The notes under the pieces are model-generated. The model made no database searches, was not told the DNA's origin, and saw only the letters and a list, made by a program, of their open reading frames with translations. DNA of 64,000 bases from M55B127 sp034521955. Lineage in GTDB: Bacteria > Bacillota > Halanaerobiia > Halanaerobiales > M55B127. The translations under genes and the position numbers were made by a program. The stretch lies in contig JAXHLT010000006.1 in the NCBI GenBank assembly GCA_034521955.1, positions 62,001 to 126,000 of the forward strand. Direction: 5' to 3'. Positions 8,809 through 18,225 of the stretch are shown here, piece after piece (within the stretch, counting starts at the first letter, position 1; every line of letters starts with the position of its first letter).

Positions 8809-9849
8809 ATTAATCTGTTAAAAGAAACGACTAACAAAATTGGAGTTCTTGATCAAAAGGTGATGGAAGAAGCCCAAGCCAGACTTGATAACTTAACAAA
8901 ACCACCGGGAAGTTTAGGATATTTAGAAGAATTAGCAGTAAAGGTAGCAGGGATTACAAAAGATATATGTCCTGATCTAAGTAACAAATCACATGTTATT
9001 ATGGTCGGAGACCATGGTGTTGTCCAAGAAGGAGTAAGTGCTTTTCCTCAAAAAGTCACCCAGGCTATGGTAAAAAACTTCTTAAATGGGGGAGCTGCTG
9101 TAAATGTTTTAGCTAATCAGTATAATGTAGATATTTCAATAGTAGACATTGGAATGAAGCATTCACTTAAAGCAGAAGGTCTAATTAATGAAAATATTAA
9201 AAAAGGAACAGATAATATTTTACATGGTCCGGCAATGACGCGTAAGCAAGCTGTAGAAAGTATTGAAGTTGGCATAAAAATAGCTCAAAATCTTATAGAT
9301 AATGGAACTAACATATTAGGAACCGGAGAAATGGGAATTGGTAATACTACTCCAAGTAGTGCTGTGGTTTCAGTAGCAACTGGTGAAACTGTAGAGAGAG
9401 TGGTTGGTTATGGTACAGGAATTGATGAAAAAGGTTTAAAGAATAAAATAAGTATTATAAAAAAGGCAATTGAGAAAAATAGTCCTGATCAAAATGATGG
9501 AATAGATATTTTAAGTAAAGTAGGCGGATTTGAAATTGGTGGAATGGCCGGAGTAATGTTAGCTGGTGCAGCAAATAATGTGCCTGTTTTAGTAGATGGA
9601 CTCATATCTGGGGCTGCTGCATTAATTGCATTTTTAATAGAACCAAAGGTTGCAAACTTTTTATTACCCTCTCATAAATCTGTTGAACCAGGTCATCAGA
9701 AACTTTATGATTTTTTAAACATGAGACCTATTTTCGATCTTGATATGAGATTAGGAGAAGGAACTGGTGCTATTTTAGGTATGGGTATTATTGAATCTTC
9801 AAACAGAATAATTAAAGAGATGGCAACTTTTGACTCTCTAGACCTTTAA
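8809..9849 (+). CDS. cobT: nicotinate-nucleotide--dimethylbenzimidazole phosphoribosyltransferase
   Basis: Makes alpha-ribazole phosphate from the lower-ligand base and nicotinate mononucleotide. LTKPPGSLG near the N-terminus, GEMGIGNTT and the catalytic-Glu motif RLGEGTGA near the C-terminus are present. The first NTG codons (GTG 8857, ATG 8860) would remove a conserved N-terminal helix. The frame is open back to 8803, the peptide INLLKETTNKIG fits the family start, and AGGAG (8794-8798) lies 10 bases before ATT 8809. I therefore propose an AUU start. CTG 8815 is possible but too far from the ribosome site. Confidence 0.9.
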   Translation: MNLLKETTNKIGVLDQKVMEEAQARLDNLTKPPGSLGYLEELAVKVAGITKDICPDLSNKSHVIMVGDHGVVQEGVSAFPQKVTQAMVKNFLNGGAAVNVLANQYNVDISIVDIGMKHSLKAEGLINENIKKGTDNILHGPAMTRKQAVESIEVGIKIAQNLIDNGTNILGTGEMGIGNTTPSSAVVSVATGETVERVVGYGTGIDEKGLKNKISIIKKAIEKNSPDQNDGIDILSKVGGFEIGGMAGVMLAGAANNVPVLVDGLISGAAALIAFLIEPKVANFLLPSHKSVEPGHQKLYDFLNMRPIFDLDMRLGEGTGAILGMGIIESSNRIIKEMATFDSLDL

Positions 9850-9863
9850 GGAGAGAACAAATA

Positions 9864-10598
9864 ATGAATACATTTTTAATTGCATTACAGTTTATTACAA
9901 CGCTACCGGTTAAAGGTAAGTTGAACTACAGCGAGAAAAATATTGCCCGTTCAATGTTATACTATCCTCTAGTTGGAACCATTATTGGGATAATATTGGT
10001 GGTTGTTAATCTTATCTTATCTAAAATATTACCTAATTTGGTTGTAAATATATTATTGATAATATCATGGGTAGCATTAACAGGTGGAATTCATCTGGAC
10101 GGATTATCCGATAGTTTTGACGGAATATTTGGTGGTAAAGATAAAGAAAGAATTTTAGATATTATGCATGATAGCAATGTAGGAGTTTATGGAGTTTTAG
10201 CTATAGTATTAATTTTACTGTTAAAGTTTACATTATTAACCGAGTTACCAATACAAGATAAGAATATGTTATTAATTACTGTTCCTACTATTAGTAGATT
10301 TGCTATGGTTTTAGCTGTTTATCTGTTCCCATATGCAAGAAAAGAAGGATTTGGGAAAGCATATAAACTGTATTTAAAAAGAAAACATTTATTGGTCGCA
10401 TCACTCTGGACATTTTTATTAGCAACTGTATTACTCTTCTGGCAGGGTCTTGTATTAATAATTGTTGCTTTATTATCAGTTTTACTAATTGGAAAGCATA
10501 TAACAAATAAAATTGAGGGACTAACCGGTGACAATTATGGAGCTGTTAACGAAATCATTGAGGTAGTTATTCTATTAGTTTCTATTATAGTAATTTAA
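9864..10598 (+). CDS. cobS: adenosylcobinamide-GDP ribazoletransferase (cobalamin synthase)
   Basis: Membrane enzyme that joins AdoCbi-GDP (from CobU) and alpha-ribazole (from CobT plus phosphatase) to form adenosylcobalamin. The metal-binding motif DGLSDSFDG follows GGIHL near residue 75, and the C-terminal segment GDNYGAVNEI is typical. About six hydrophobic segments are visible. Length (244) is normal. The ATG has a AAGGAGAG ribosome site, 14 bases after cobT. Confidence 0.94.
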   Translation: MNTFLIALQFITTLPVKGKLNYSEKNIARSMLYYPLVGTIIGIILVVVNLILSKILPNLVVNILLIISWVALTGGIHLDGLSDSFDGIFGGKDKERILDIMHDSNVGVYGVLAIVLILLLKFTLLTELPIQDKNMLLITVPTISRFAMVLAVYLFPYARKEGFGKAYKLYLKRKHLLVASLWTFLLATVLLFWQGLVLIIVALLSVLLIGKHITNKIEGLTGDNYGAVNEIIEVVILLVSIIVI

Positions 10599-10608
10599 GG
10601 AGATTAAA

Positions 10609-11481
10609 ATGGGAAAAACAGTTATAGTTCCGGGTAGTTGTGGTGAATTAATACAGGGATATATTAAAGGGTCTAATCAATTAATTAGTTGTCCGATTGA
10701 TGTTTACAGTCTAGTTAATGTAAAGTTAACTGATACAAAAAAGATTAATATAAAAAAGAGTAAAGTAAAAAGTCACCAGGCTTTAAAACTTCTATTAAAG
10801 TATTATGACATTGAAGATTTGGGATTGGAAATTAAATTTAATTCTAATCTTTTAACTTCAAAAGGAATGGGAAGTTCAACAGCAGATATTTCTGCTCTGT
10901 TAATAGCTGTGATGGATTTGTTAAATAAAGAAATTGATCTGGACCTTATTAAAAAGATAGCAGTTAAGGTTGAACCATCAGATTCCACATTTTTAGAGGG
11001 CTTAGTGCTTTTTGATTATCTTAATGGAGATTATATTGAGAAATTAGGAAAAATCAAGCCAATTGATTTAATAGTTTTTGATTATGGTGGAAAAGTAGAA
11101 ACTAAGGAATTTAATAAAAATAAAGATTTAAAGAAATTAGGCAAGAAAAATCAAAAAAAGATTAAAAATGCTTATCAGTTGATAAAAAAGGGTATTAAAA
11201 GTAATGATATTCAATTGATTGGAAAGGCTGCTACAATGAGTAGTCTTGCTAATCAAAATATCTTAGAAAAACCAAAATTAGAAGAATTAATAGCACAGTT
11301 AGAAAACAAAAATGGTTTTCTAGGGTTAAATACCGCTCATAGTGGAACAATAATTGGGATCTTAATAAAAGATAAGAAATTTAGTGCTGAAATAATAAAA
11401 AGCATAAAAATTAATTTTCCTAACTTAGAATTGTTATTTCAAACAAAAATCATTAATGGTGGTTATAAAATTTTAAATTAA
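10609..11481 (+). CDS. pduX: L-threonine kinase, PduX-like GHMP kinase
   Basis: GHMP-family kinase of 290 residues with PGSCGELIQG at the N-terminus and the ATP loop SKGMGSSTAD near residue 85. In cobalamin synthesis PduX makes L-threonine-O-3-phosphate, the substrate of CobD, and the gene here directly precedes cobD. The start has an AAGGAG site, and neighbours are separated by only 10-14 bases. Together with CobD and CbiB it supplies the aminopropanol linker. Assignment as PduX rests on both the fold and the context. Confidence 0.88.
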   Translation: MGKTVIVPGSCGELIQGYIKGSNQLISCPIDVYSLVNVKLTDTKKINIKKSKVKSHQALKLLLKYYDIEDLGLEIKFNSNLLTSKGMGSSTADISALLIAVMDLLNKEIDLDLIKKIAVKVEPSDSTFLEGLVLFDYLNGDYIEKLGKIKPIDLIVFDYGGKVETKEFNKNKDLKKLGKKNQKKIKNAYQLIKKGIKSNDIQLIGKAATMSSLANQNILEKPKLEELIAQLENKNGFLGLNTAHSGTIIGILIKDKKFSAEIIKSIKINFPNLELLFQTKIINGGYKILN

Positions 11482-11494
11482 AAGAGGTAATTTT

Positions 11495-12577
11495 ATGGAA
11501 CAAATTCATGGTGGAAATATTGAAGAAGTAATAACAAAATATAATATCAAACAAAGTGAAGTCATTGACTTTAGCTCAAATATTAATTTTTTGGGCCCTC
11601 CTCAAAAAGTATTAGATAAAATTAAAAAAGAGTTAAAGGATATAGATAGATATCCAGAACAAAACTCTGAAAAATTAAGATGTCTTTTTTCAGAAAAATT
11701 TGGGAAGAAAAAGGATAATTATATTATTGGAAATGGGGCTGTGGAGTTAATATATATTTTAGTTAACTACCTTAACCCAACAAAAAGTCTATTATTAGCT
11801 CCAACTTTTTCAGAGTATGAGAAAGCACTAAATACAGTGAACAGTAAGGTAGAATATCATTATTTAGAAAAAGAAAATAATTTTAATTTAGATATAGAAA
11901 AACTAAAAAAAGATTTAACAGATGATATTGATCTTTTTTTTCTGTGTAATCCAAATAATCCAACCGGGAACTATATTTTAAAAAATGAGATATTAGATAT
12001 TTTAGAACACAATAGTAAAAATGATGTTTTTACTGTTATTGACGAAGCTTTTGTTGAATTTATAGATCAAGACATATCAGCTCTTGAACTAGTAAATAGG
12101 TATGATGATTTATTTGTTTTAAGATCTCTTACAAAACTATATGGTTTACCAGGGTTAAGACTTGGTTATGGTGTAGGAAGCCAAGAGATTATAGAGGCAA
12201 TGAACTGTTATAAAGATCCCTGGAATGTAAATATTTTAGCTCAAAAAGCTGGGGAGGTGTTAATAAATCAAGATCAGTATAAAATTAAAAGTTTAAAAGA
12301 ATTAGACAAAGAAAAGCAATATTTATTTGAAAAGCTTAAACAAATAAATAGTTTAAATGTATATTATCCCAATGCAAACTATTTATTTATTGATCTTAGT
12401 AGTTCTAAGTTTAATGGGACAAAATTATATGAAAAACTTATAAGAGATTCAATATTAATTAGAAAGTTAAATAACTACAAAGGACTAGATGATAATTATA
12501 TTAGAATTGCTATAAAAGATAGGAAAAGTAATCTTAAACTATTAAAAGTAATAAATAAGATTTTTACAAACAATTAA
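11495..12577 (+). CDS. cobD: threonine-phosphate decarboxylase
   Basis: PLP-dependent aminotransferase-fold enzyme, 360 residues, that decarboxylates L-threonine-O-3-phosphate to (R)-1-amino-2-propanol phosphate. It opens with HGGNIEEV, has FLCNPNNPTGNY near residue 150, DEAFVEF near 187 and the PLP-lysine motif SLTKLYGLPGLRLGY near 210. Histidinol-phosphate aminotransferase is the close relative. The N-terminal HGG motif and location in the B12 operon favour CobD. Confidence 0.92.
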   Translation: MEQIHGGNIEEVITKYNIKQSEVIDFSSNINFLGPPQKVLDKIKKELKDIDRYPEQNSEKLRCLFSEKFGKKKDNYIIGNGAVELIYILVNYLNPTKSLLLAPTFSEYEKALNTVNSKVEYHYLEKENNFNLDIEKLKKDLTDDIDLFFLCNPNNPTGNYILKNEILDILEHNSKNDVFTVIDEAFVEFIDQDISALELVNRYDDLFVLRSLTKLYGLPGLRLGYGVGSQEIIEAMNCYKDPWNVNILAQKAGEVLINQDQYKIKSLKELDKEKQYLFEKLKQINSLNVYYPNANYLFIDLSSSKFNGTKLYEKLIRDSILIRKLNNYKGLDDNYIRIAIKDRKSNLKLLKVINKIFTNN

Positions 12578-12589
12578 AAGGGGGACAAA

Positions 12590-13535
12590 ATGAATATTAA
12601 CAAACGCAAGATATTAATTCCATTATTAGTTTTAACCACATTAGTTTTAATTAGCAGTATAGGTTTAGCACAAGATTTCCCACTGACAGTTACCGATGAT
12701 TTAGACCAGGAGATAGTAATGAATGAAAAGCCTGAAAAGATAATATCTATATCACCAAACATGACAGAAGTACTATTTGCAATTGGAGCCGGTGAAAATG
12801 TTATAGGAGTAACAACTTTTGCAAACTATCCCCAAGAAGCAACTAAAGTAGATAAAATAGGGACAATTACTGAACCCAATATTGAAAAGATAATTTCAAT
12901 GGAACCAGATTTAGTAGTTGCTTCATCGGTAAATAAAAAAGAAACAATTGAACGCTTAAGAGAACTTGGTGTTAATGTAGCTGGTTTTGAGGCAGTAAGT
13001 GTTAATAAAGCAATTGTAAATATTAAAAGAATAGCTACTCTAACTGGTTATCAAGAAAACGGTGATAAAATAGCAGCTGAAATGTATATTAAAATAGCTG
13101 AAATTAGAAATTTAGTTGATGAAAAGCTAAAAAATAATGAAAGGCCAAAGGTATTTTATGAAATCTGGAGTGATCCATTGTTTACTGCAGGAGCAAATAA
13201 TTTCATAGATGATTTAATTCATATGGCAGGTGGATTTAATATTGGTAGATTAGCAGAAGGGACCATGGCCACAGTATAATCTTGAAAAACTATTGATTGA
13301 AGATCCTGAAGTATATATTTCTACTCCTCATAGTGCTGAAATGGAAGTATCTAAAGAACAGATTAAAAATCGAGAAAGATTTCAACCTATTAGTGCTATC
13401 CAAAATGACAGAGTGTATATAATCCACCAAGATATCTTAAATAGAGCTTCAACAAGGCTTGTTCAGGGACTTGCATTATTAACTAAAGCTATTTATCCAG
13501 AACTAACTGAAGAAGTTAATAATATAGTAGAATAA
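12590..13535 (+). pseudogene. btuF: BtuF-like cobalamin-binding periplasmic protein, frameshifted
   Basis: ABC-type substrate-binding protein of the BtuF/FhuD class with an N-terminal signal peptide (residues 1-27, ending GLAQ, no lipobox Cys). The core motif KIISISPNMTEVLFAIGAG is followed by clear family sequence. The frame breaks at GGG 13259-13261: in frame it reads EGTMATV then stop, while removing one G gives EGPWPQYNLEKLL and continues to 13535, as expected. No permease or ATPase partner (BtuCD) lies in the window. A terminator follows, closing the riboswitch-controlled operon. Confidence 0.85.
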
Positions 13536-13550
13536 AATGATTATAATTAA

Positions 13551-13586
13551 TCCCTCACTTTTTCAATATAGAAGTGAGGGATTTTT
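13551..13586 (+). terminator. terminator of the cobalamin operon
   Basis: A 10-bp perfect stem, TCCCTCACTT (13551-13560) with AAGTGAGGGA (13572-13581), is followed by five T residues. Confidence 0.93.
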
Positions 13587-13615
13587 AAATGCTCTAATTT
13601 AAAACTATCATTTTA

Positions 13616-13644
13616 TTGATATAGTTGGATATTTCAATTATAAT
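13616..13644 (+). promoter_or_regulatory. promoter of cobC and possibly the envelope cluster
   Basis: TTGATA (13616-13621) and TATAAT (13639-13644) are separated by 17 bases, 37 bases before the cobC ATG. cobC is therefore transcribed separately from the riboswitch operon. Confidence 0.8.
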
Positions 13645-13680
13645 AGTAAAAGAAAACAAATTATACAAGAAGGTGTTATA

Positions 13681-14289
13681 ATGACAACTAAATTAGTTTT
13701 AGTAAGACACGGAGAGACCGATTGGAATAAAAATTCAAGATATCAGGGTGCAGTTGATATAAAGTTAAATCAAAAAGGTAGAGATCAAGCCAAAAAATTA
13801 TATGACTATTTAAAAGATGAAGAATTCGATGTTATATACAGCAGTACTTTAAAACGTGCCTACCATACGGTAAACGATATTGCAGATTATCAAAATAAAG
13901 ATGTAATTACAATTGCAGATCTAATGGAGATTAACTTTGGTAAGTGGGAAGGTTTAACTTTTGATGAGATAGAAAAAGATTATCCAGATCTTGCAGAAAA
14001 ATGGGCAAAAGATCCGACCTGTTGTAAACCGCCTGAAGGTGAACACATCAAAGAGGTTGAAGAGAGAGTGGGAAAAGCTATAGATATGATTGTTAATGAA
14101 AATCAGGATAAAAAGATTTTGATAGCAACCCATGGAGGGATTGTCAGGATAATTATTGCCTATTTGTTAGATTTACCACTTAATAGAATTTTTAGTATTG
14201 AAGTTGATAACGTTTCAGTTTCAAGAATTAAGTTTTATAAAAAATATCCAGTTTTAAAACTATTAAACAGTACACACCATTTAAAATAA
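13681..14289 (+). CDS. cobC: histidine phosphatase, likely alpha-ribazole phosphatase
   Basis: Phosphoglycerate-mutase-fold phosphatase of 202 residues. The phospho-acceptor motif LVRHGETDWN has His10, and the second catalytic His is in ATHGG near residue 152. The family covers alpha-ribazole-5'-phosphate phosphatase (CobC) and unrelated sugar phosphatases. Adjacency to the B12 operon and the absence of another candidate favour CobC. However, it lies beyond a terminator with its own promoter and runs into the envelope genes, so the substrate remains uncertain. Confidence 0.8.
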   Translation: MTTKLVLVRHGETDWNKNSRYQGAVDIKLNQKGRDQAKKLYDYLKDEEFDVIYSSTLKRAYHTVNDIADYQNKDVITIADLMEINFGKWEGLTFDEIEKDYPDLAEKWAKDPTCCKPPEGEHIKEVEERVGKAIDMIVNENQDKKILIATHGGIVRIIIAYLLDLPLNRIFSIEVDNVSVSRIKFYKKYPVLKLLNSTHHLK

Positions 14290-14310
14290 AGAAAAATAAG
14301 GATGATTAAT

Positions 14311-15528
14311 TTGATTGATGTAATTATTACAACCAACTCACCTGGGGAAGTTTCTGCCTGGGTTAGACCGGTGGTGGATGAGTTAAATAAAAAAGATATA
14401 GAAAAAAATATTTATGTATTCACACCTCCCTGTGTATTTTCTAGTGGTAATGAAGGTAAGGTGCTCAATAATATAGAGGGAGTTACAAATACATTTAATA
14501 AAAAAGAATATCTTAAATATGTTTTATTTAATATTAGACCTTTAGGTTTTAATCCATCTAAAAAGGGGTTTGTACTTTTTTTAGGTGGAGACTTTATGCA
14601 TGCGGTATTTTTAGGTAAAAAATTAGGTTATCCTGTTTATTCTTATACAGAAAGAGACTTTGGATTTAAAAGAAGTGTTAAAAAGTTCTATTTATCAGAT
14701 GAGAATATATATAAAAAATTAATAGATAATGGTATTCTCAGTTCGAAGTTAAAAGTTGTTGGTAATTTAATGTATGATTCAATTAATCCTAAATTGAGTA
14801 AAAAAGAAACCAAAAGACTTTTAGATAAAAAGGATAATGATTTTATTATAAATTTGATGCCTGGTAGTAGATCTGATGAATTTAGATTTGCATTACCACT
14901 ATTTTTAGAAGTGGCAGAAAAGTTATTTAAACAGAATAATCAATTAAAGTTTATTATATCAAAATCTTCTTTTGTTGATGAATCAATCATTAAAAAAACA
15001 TTAAAAGATATAGATGATAAATATAATATTAGCTATGATAAAAACAATAAAAGTATATATATAAATAACATTAAAATAAATATTTATGAAAAAAACATAC
15101 ACAGTATTATGAGAGAATCAGACTTTGCGATTACAATTCCAGGTACAAATAATTTGGAATTGGCAGTTTTGAGAACACCAATGCTAGTTTTATTACCCCT
15201 TAATAGGCCTGAATTAATTCCCTTACCTGGTCTTATAGGTTTAATTGGTGAGATACCTTTTTTAGGTAAAATAATTAAGAAGTTAGTGATACCAAATATG
15301 GCCAAAAAAAGAAAATATATATCATTGGTTAATCTTATTTACAACGAAAATATAGTTCCTGAATTAATGGGAGTTTTGGATAGCAATAATATAGCAAATA
15401 CAGTTATAAAACTATTAGAAACTAATGAAACAGAAGAAATAAAAAAACGAATAAATAAATTACAATTTGATAATGGTGCAGCAGAAATTATGGTAGATGA
15501 TATACTTAACGAATTGAATACTACTTAA
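14311..15528 (+). CDS. LpxB-like glycosyltransferase (lipid-A-disaccharide-synthase related)
   Basis: About 405 residues. The opening IITTNSPGEVSAWVRPV and the central NLMPGSRSDEFRFALPLFLEVAEKL resemble LpxB, the membrane-associated GT-B enzyme that makes the lipid A disaccharide. The late segment ITIPGTNNLELAVLRTPMLVLLPLNRPE corresponds to the LpxB nucleotide-sugar site with its GT(A/N)xxE motif. It is divergent from canonical LpxB, so the acceptor could be another lipid. TTG 14311 is favoured because AAGGA (14298-14302) overlaps the ATG at 14302. It heads an envelope cluster whose other members argue for an outer-membrane glycolipid. Confidence 0.75.
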   Translation: MIDVIITTNSPGEVSAWVRPVVDELNKKDIEKNIYVFTPPCVFSSGNEGKVLNNIEGVTNTFNKKEYLKYVLFNIRPLGFNPSKKGFVLFLGGDFMHAVFLGKKLGYPVYSYTERDFGFKRSVKKFYLSDENIYKKLIDNGILSSKLKVVGNLMYDSINPKLSKKETKRLLDKKDNDFIINLMPGSRSDEFRFALPLFLEVAEKLFKQNNQLKFIISKSSFVDESIIKKTLKDIDDKYNISYDKNNKSIYINNIKINIYEKNIHSIMRESDFAITIPGTNNLELAVLRTPMLVLLPLNRPELIPLPGLIGLIGEIPFLGKIIKKLVIPNMAKKRKYISLVNLIYNENIVPELMGVLDSNNIANTVIKLLETNETEEIKKRINKLQFDNGAAEIMVDDILNELNTT

Positions 15529-15554
15529 ATTATTTATATATGAGGAGCATTACT

Positions 15555-16583
15555 ATGTTAAAAATTATATTCTATATTTTAATATCAATAGCGATATTAT
15601 TATTTTTTACTGCACTTTTTGTTTATCTCTATTATATAAAAAGAGCTAGAAAGATTGATGAAAAGGTACTTAATATAAATATTAATATTAAAAATAACTT
15701 TGATGACTTTAAGGTTCATAATCCATATGATTATGAAGGTAAATACTTTAAAGCTCAATTGCATTCACATACAAAAGAAAGTGATGGTAAGCTTGAAGTT
15801 AATGAATTGATTAAGGAGTATAAAAATAGAGGATATGATTTTCTTGCAATAACTGATCATGATAAAATTACTATAAACAAGGAATATGATGATAACAATT
15901 TCAAAACGATTACTGGTGAAGAGTTAACGGTTATTAATCCTTTTTGGCCGTTAGGTAGACACCTTAATAGAATAGGTGTAAAAAAACGAAGTAAGTATAA
16001 TAAATTAAAAGATGTTGATAAGGTATTAAATCAGAATAATATTACAGTTATTAATCACCCGGCAACTGAAAGTGGCCTGGGTACTCAACGTTGGGACATT
16101 GATAAACTATTGGAACTTGAAAATATAAAGTTTATTGAAATTGCAAATCATTTTTCAGATCAAATGATAAATATGAAGTATTGGCACATATTATTAAATA
16201 AATATGGCAATCAATCTCCTATTTGGGGCTTGGCAGTAGATGATGCTCACAATATTGATGATATTGATAAAAATTGGATAATGGTTAAAGCAGATAATTT
16301 TACAGAAAAAGATTTGCTAAAAGCGTTAACCAGAGGTAGCTTTTACAGCACACAAGGTCCTGAAGTTGAATTTTTTGTAGAAGATAATATTATTAATGTA
16401 ACAAGTAATACATCATATGAAATCAGCTTTTATGGGGGAGATAATAAATTATTAAAAAGCAAAAGTGGATTTAATGCTGATTATAAACCAAAAGGAAATG
16501 AAGATTTTATCAGATTAGAAATAGTTGATAAGGACAAGAATAAAAAATTATGGTCACAACCGTTTTGGTTGTATAATAATTAA
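15555..16583 (+). CDS. membrane-anchored PHP-domain metallohydrolase
   Basis: One N-terminal transmembrane segment (about residues 3-27) is followed by a polymerase/histidinol-phosphatase (PHP) fold. Metal motifs are LHSHTKESDG, AITDHDK, a GEEL segment, INHPA, and a late VDDAHN. This resembles the CehA/McbA branch, which includes phosphodiesterases and phosphatases. The ATG at 15555 has GAGGAG 7 bases upstream; an in-frame ATG at 15540 lies before that site. The gene sits between the LpxB-like and ArnT-like genes, so a phosphate-removing role on glycolipids is plausible but unproven. Confidence 0.75.
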   Translation: MLKIIFYILISIAILLFFTALFVYLYYIKRARKIDEKVLNININIKNNFDDFKVHNPYDYEGKYFKAQLHSHTKESDGKLEVNELIKEYKNRGYDFLAITDHDKITINKEYDDNNFKTITGEELTVINPFWPLGRHLNRIGVKKRSKYNKLKDVDKVLNQNNITVINHPATESGLGTQRWDIDKLLELENIKFIEIANHFSDQMINMKYWHILLNKYGNQSPIWGLAVDDAHNIDDIDKNWIMVKADNFTEKDLLKALTRGSFYSTQGPEVEFFVEDNIINVTSNTSYEISFYGGDNKLLKSKSGFNADYKPKGNEDFIRLEIVDKDKNKKLWSQPFWLYNN

Positions 16584-16613
16584 GGATATCTAGACAGTAA
16601 AGAAGGTGTTGAA

Positions 16614-18212
16614 ATGTTAAAGGTAGATGCATATAAGAATTGGCAGGTCATATTATTAATATTAATAATACTATTACCCTTATATACTATCAATTTGGGA
16701 GTTAATAGTCTCTGGGACCTTGATGAGGGAGTTTATTCAGAAATGTCCCGGGAAATGTTATTAAGGAATGATTATATTAATACTTATTATAATTATAGTC
16801 CTCGTTTTGATAAACCTCCTTTAGTATTATGGGTTACTGCATTTTTTTATAGTTTATTAGGGGTAAGTGAATTAACAACAAGAATTGGTCTTGTAATATT
16901 TAGTATGTTAAATTTAGTTGTATTATATTATCTTGCCGAGATGCTGTTTAATAGAAGAACTGCAATAATATCAACATTGATCTTAGGAACGAGTTTTCAA
17001 TATGTAATTCAATCTAGAATTTTATATATGGATGTACCTTTAACACTTTTTATTACCTTAAGTGTTTTGTTATTTTATATTGGTTATAATAAAGATAGAA
17101 GATATTATCTTTTAATGGGAATAGTATTAGCTTTAGGAACATTAGTAAAAGGACCAGTAGCATTCGGTCTGCCCGGCCTAATAGCCTTATTTTATGTGGG
17201 AATTATAAACTTATTTAAAGAATTTAAATCAAAGTGGACTTGGTTATCTGTATTAGTTTATTTAATTTTTGCCTTACCATGGCATATAACAGTATATTTA
17301 AGTCATGGAAATGAATTTTTAAGAGATTATTTTGGATATCATATGTTAACCCGTTTTTCAACTGCAATTGAAACGCATGGTGGACCTTGGTATTATTATA
17401 TCTTAATTTTATTTTTAGGATTGTTTCCCTGGAGTTCATTTGTTCCCTGGTTGTTTCCAATGATAAAAAGGACTTGGGAAAATAACAAAGATAAATACAG
17501 ACTAATTATAAGCTGGATCACAGTAATTTTTGTGTTCTTTAGTATTGCCAGTACAAAACTACCAGGTTATATTTTGCCGACTTATCCAGCTTTTGCAATA
17601 TTAATTGGTCTATGGTGGGATAGATTGTTAAAGACTGGAGAAGGGATAAGAAAGTTTTTAGTATCAAATATTGTTATTATATTAATCGGATTATTAATGT
17701 TAGTTGGTCTATATTATATAAGACCAATGGTTGAAAATGAGTTAAACGAATATCTTGAAGTATTAGATATATTAATTTATTTCCCAATTATATTTATTGC
17801 GGGGGGTATTTTAAGTTTTATCGTTTATATTTGGAAAGAAAAAAAGATTAGATCATTTATAACTTATCTAGGTATAGCTTATATTGCAATTACTGTAATA
17901 ATATCTCTTGTGTTACCATTGGCAGATCAGTTTAAACCTGCTAAGACTTTAGCAAATTCCCTACCAGAAAATCTTTCAGAGGAAGTAAAAGTTGTAAGTG
18001 CACTGGATATGGAACCAGCAAGCATAGTTTTTTATTCCAAAAGAAAGGTAAATTATATAACAAATAAAAATGAATTAAGAGAATTTTTAAATGCGAATGA
18101 TCAAGTATATGTATATATGGATCGTGAGGATTATTTAGATGTCAAAGATTATGTAGAATTGATTGTGATTGTAAATGAGTATAAAGACATGATGGTAATA
18201 AAAAATTTCTAG
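16614..18212 (+). CDS. ArnT-like integral membrane glycosyltransferase (GT39/GT83 family)
   Basis: 532 residues with about 10-12 hydrophobic segments. The first outer loop carries the acidic LWDLDEGVYSEMSREML motif and RFDKPPL, as in ArnT/PMT-type enzymes that move a sugar from a polyprenyl-phosphate donor to lipid A or protein at the outer face of the membrane. The two downstream genes encode a polyprenyl-phosphate glycosyltransferase and a GtrA-like flippase. Together the three would form a complete donor synthesis, flipping and transfer set. The sugar is unknown. Confidence 0.85.
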   Translation: MLKVDAYKNWQVILLILIILLPLYTINLGVNSLWDLDEGVYSEMSREMLLRNDYINTYYNYSPRFDKPPLVLWVTAFFYSLLGVSELTTRIGLVIFSMLNLVVLYYLAEMLFNRRTAIISTLILGTSFQYVIQSRILYMDVPLTLFITLSVLLFYIGYNKDRRYYLLMGIVLALGTLVKGPVAFGLPGLIALFYVGIINLFKEFKSKWTWLSVLVYLIFALPWHITVYLSHGNEFLRDYFGYHMLTRFSTAIETHGGPWYYYILILFLGLFPWSSFVPWLFPMIKRTWENNKDKYRLIISWITVIFVFFSIASTKLPGYILPTYPAFAILIGLWWDRLLKTGEGIRKFLVSNIVIILIGLLMLVGLYYIRPMVENELNEYLEVLDILIYFPIIFIAGGILSFIVYIWKEKKIRSFITYLGIAYIAITVIISLVLPLADQFKPAKTLANSLPENLSEEVKVVSALDMEPASIVFYSKRKVNYITNKNELREFLNANDQVYVYMDREDYLDVKDYVELIVIVNEYKDMMVIKNF

Positions 18213-18225
18213 GGGAGATTAAAAA

